The notes beneath the pieces are model-generated. The model was not told the origin of the DNA. It worked only from the letters and a program-made list of their open reading frames with translations, and made no database searches. Source: Streptomyces pactum (lineage in GTDB: Bacteria; Actinomycetota; Actinomycetes; Streptomycetales; Streptomycetaceae). Taken from it: a DNA stretch of 64,000 nt. Below are positions 63,380 to 64,000 of the stretch, piece after piece; position 1 is the first letter of the stretch; each line of letters opens with the position of its first letter. The DNA lies in the NCBI RefSeq assembly GCF_002005225.1, contig NZ_CP019724.1:7854001-7918000 (forward strand), given 5' to 3'. A program made the position numbers and the translations under genes.

Positions 63380-64000
63380 ATGTCCAAGCGCGCACTGATC
63401 ACCGGAATCACCGGGCAGGACGGCTCCTACCTGGCCGAGCACCTGCTGGGCCTCGGCTACCAGGTGTGGGGGCTCTGCCGGGGCCAGGCCAACCCGCGAA
63501 AGGACCGGACGGCGGAACTCATCCCCGGCCTGTCCTTCGTGGACGGCGACCTGATGGACCAGGGCAGCCTGGTCTCGGCGGTCGACCTGGTCCAGCCCGA
63601 CGAGGTCTACAACCTGGGGGCCATCTCCTTCGTCCCCATGTCCTGGCAGCAACCCGAACTCGTCACCGAGGTCAACGGCACCGGCGTGCTGCGCATGCTG
63701 GAGGCCATCCGCATGGTCAGCGGACTCAGCAAGTCCTCCGGCGGCGCCGCCCGCGGCCAGATCCGCTTCTACCAAGCGTCCTCCTCCGAGATGTTCGGGC
63801 AGGTCGCCGAGAGCCCGCAGAGCGAGACGACCCGGTTCCACCCGCGCAGCCCGTACGGCGTGGCCAAGACCTTCGGGCACTACATCACCCGAAACTACCG
63901 CGAGTCCTTCGGGATGTACGGCGTGTCCGGCATCCTCTTCAACCACGAGTCACCGCGCCGCGGCGCCGAGTTCGTGACCCGCAAGATCACTCTGGCCGTG
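63380..64000 (+). CDS. gmd: GDP-mannose 4,6-dehydratase, 5' part (3' end outside window)
   Basis: The 207 visible codons start MSKRALITGITGQDGSYLAEHLLGLGYQVWGL, with the SDR Rossmann GxxGxxG. They include YNLGAISFVPMSWQQPELVTEVNG, the catalytic SSSEMFG and YxxxK in SPYGVAKTFGHY, and FNHESPRRGAEFVTRKI. This enzyme makes GDP-4-keto-6-deoxymannose from GDP-mannose, the first step to GDP-fucose, rhamnose and other deoxysugars. The ATG at 63380 follows GAAAGAGGAAAG. A polysaccharide cluster probably continues to the right. Confidence 0.95.
   Translation, partial: MSKRALITGITGQDGSYLAEHLLGLGYQVWGLCRGQANPRKDRTAELIPGLSFVDGDLMDQGSLVSAVDLVQPDEVYNLGAISFVPMSWQQPELVTEVNGTGVLRMLEAIRMVSGLSKSSGGAARGQIRFYQASSSEMFGQVAESPQSETTRFHPRSPYGVAKTFGHYITRNYRESFGMYGVSGILFNHESPRRGAEFVTRKITLAV

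Overview
The window is about 72% GC with near-total G/C at third codon positions, frequent GTG starts, tight ATGA/GTGA start-stop overlaps, a conservon, a class F sortase, an Rpf-type muralytic enzyme and a DMATS-family prenyltransferase. Together these point to the chromosome of a Streptomyces species. I found no rRNA, tRNA, CRISPR array or intact insertion sequence.

Layout. 1-5.8 kb: end of a PepSY protein, then an aromatic catabolic operon (AAHS transporter, benzaldehyde dehydrogenase, benzoylformate decarboxylase) with a divergent LysR regulator. 5.8-15.9 kb: mixed housekeeping and regulatory genes (SAM methyltransferase, PepE-like peptidase, phosphoglucomutase, a second LysR, an RsbW-like kinase and a PAS/GAF/PP2C phosphatase around a lipoprotein, and a chloroperoxidase-like hydrolase). 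15.9-17.6 kb: a decayed region with a frameshifted, truncated MMPL gene and other coding debris. 17.6-25.2 kb: secreted repeat protein plus class F sortase, an orphan SchA/CurD protein facing an O-methyltransferase, a secreted beta-helix protein, a membrane Mrr-like nuclease, an isochorismatase-like hydrolase, a degenerate stretch and an Rpf protein. 25.2-30.7 kb: mostly membrane and secreted functions (MpaB oxygenase, BrkB, ABC ATPase, S1 protease, TauE).

31.0-43.5 kb is the most integrated block: a complete conservon (cvnA-D plus a CYP157-like cvnE lacking the ExxR motif), a short leader ORF coupled to an indole prenyltransferase of the DMATS type, a flavin monooxygenase, then paaK-paaI facing paaABCDE. 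Two matching 14-bp palindromes flank the divergent paa promoters. The prenyltransferase and monooxygenase resemble the S. coelicolor pair that converts tryptophan to a 5-dimethylallyl-indole-3-acetonitrile. Their position between a G-protein-like signalling operon and phenylacetate catabolism suggests a coordinated aromatic-metabolism island (inference).

43.6-53 kb holds a secreted hydrolase, a small-molecule kinase-like protein, TerB, GtrA, HxlR/RidA, an SDR, a tandem GNAT and an ECF42-type sigma factor with its DGPF partner. 53-56.4 kb is an allantoin/hydantoin-type module (FCD-GntR regulator, racemase-like protein lacking one catalytic Cys, NCS1 permease). 56.7-63 kb is a sugar locus (LacI regulator with a perfect palindromic operator, Tat lipoprotein binding protein, two permeases, GH2 glycosidase). 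The window ends inside a GDP-mannose 4,6-dehydratase gene.
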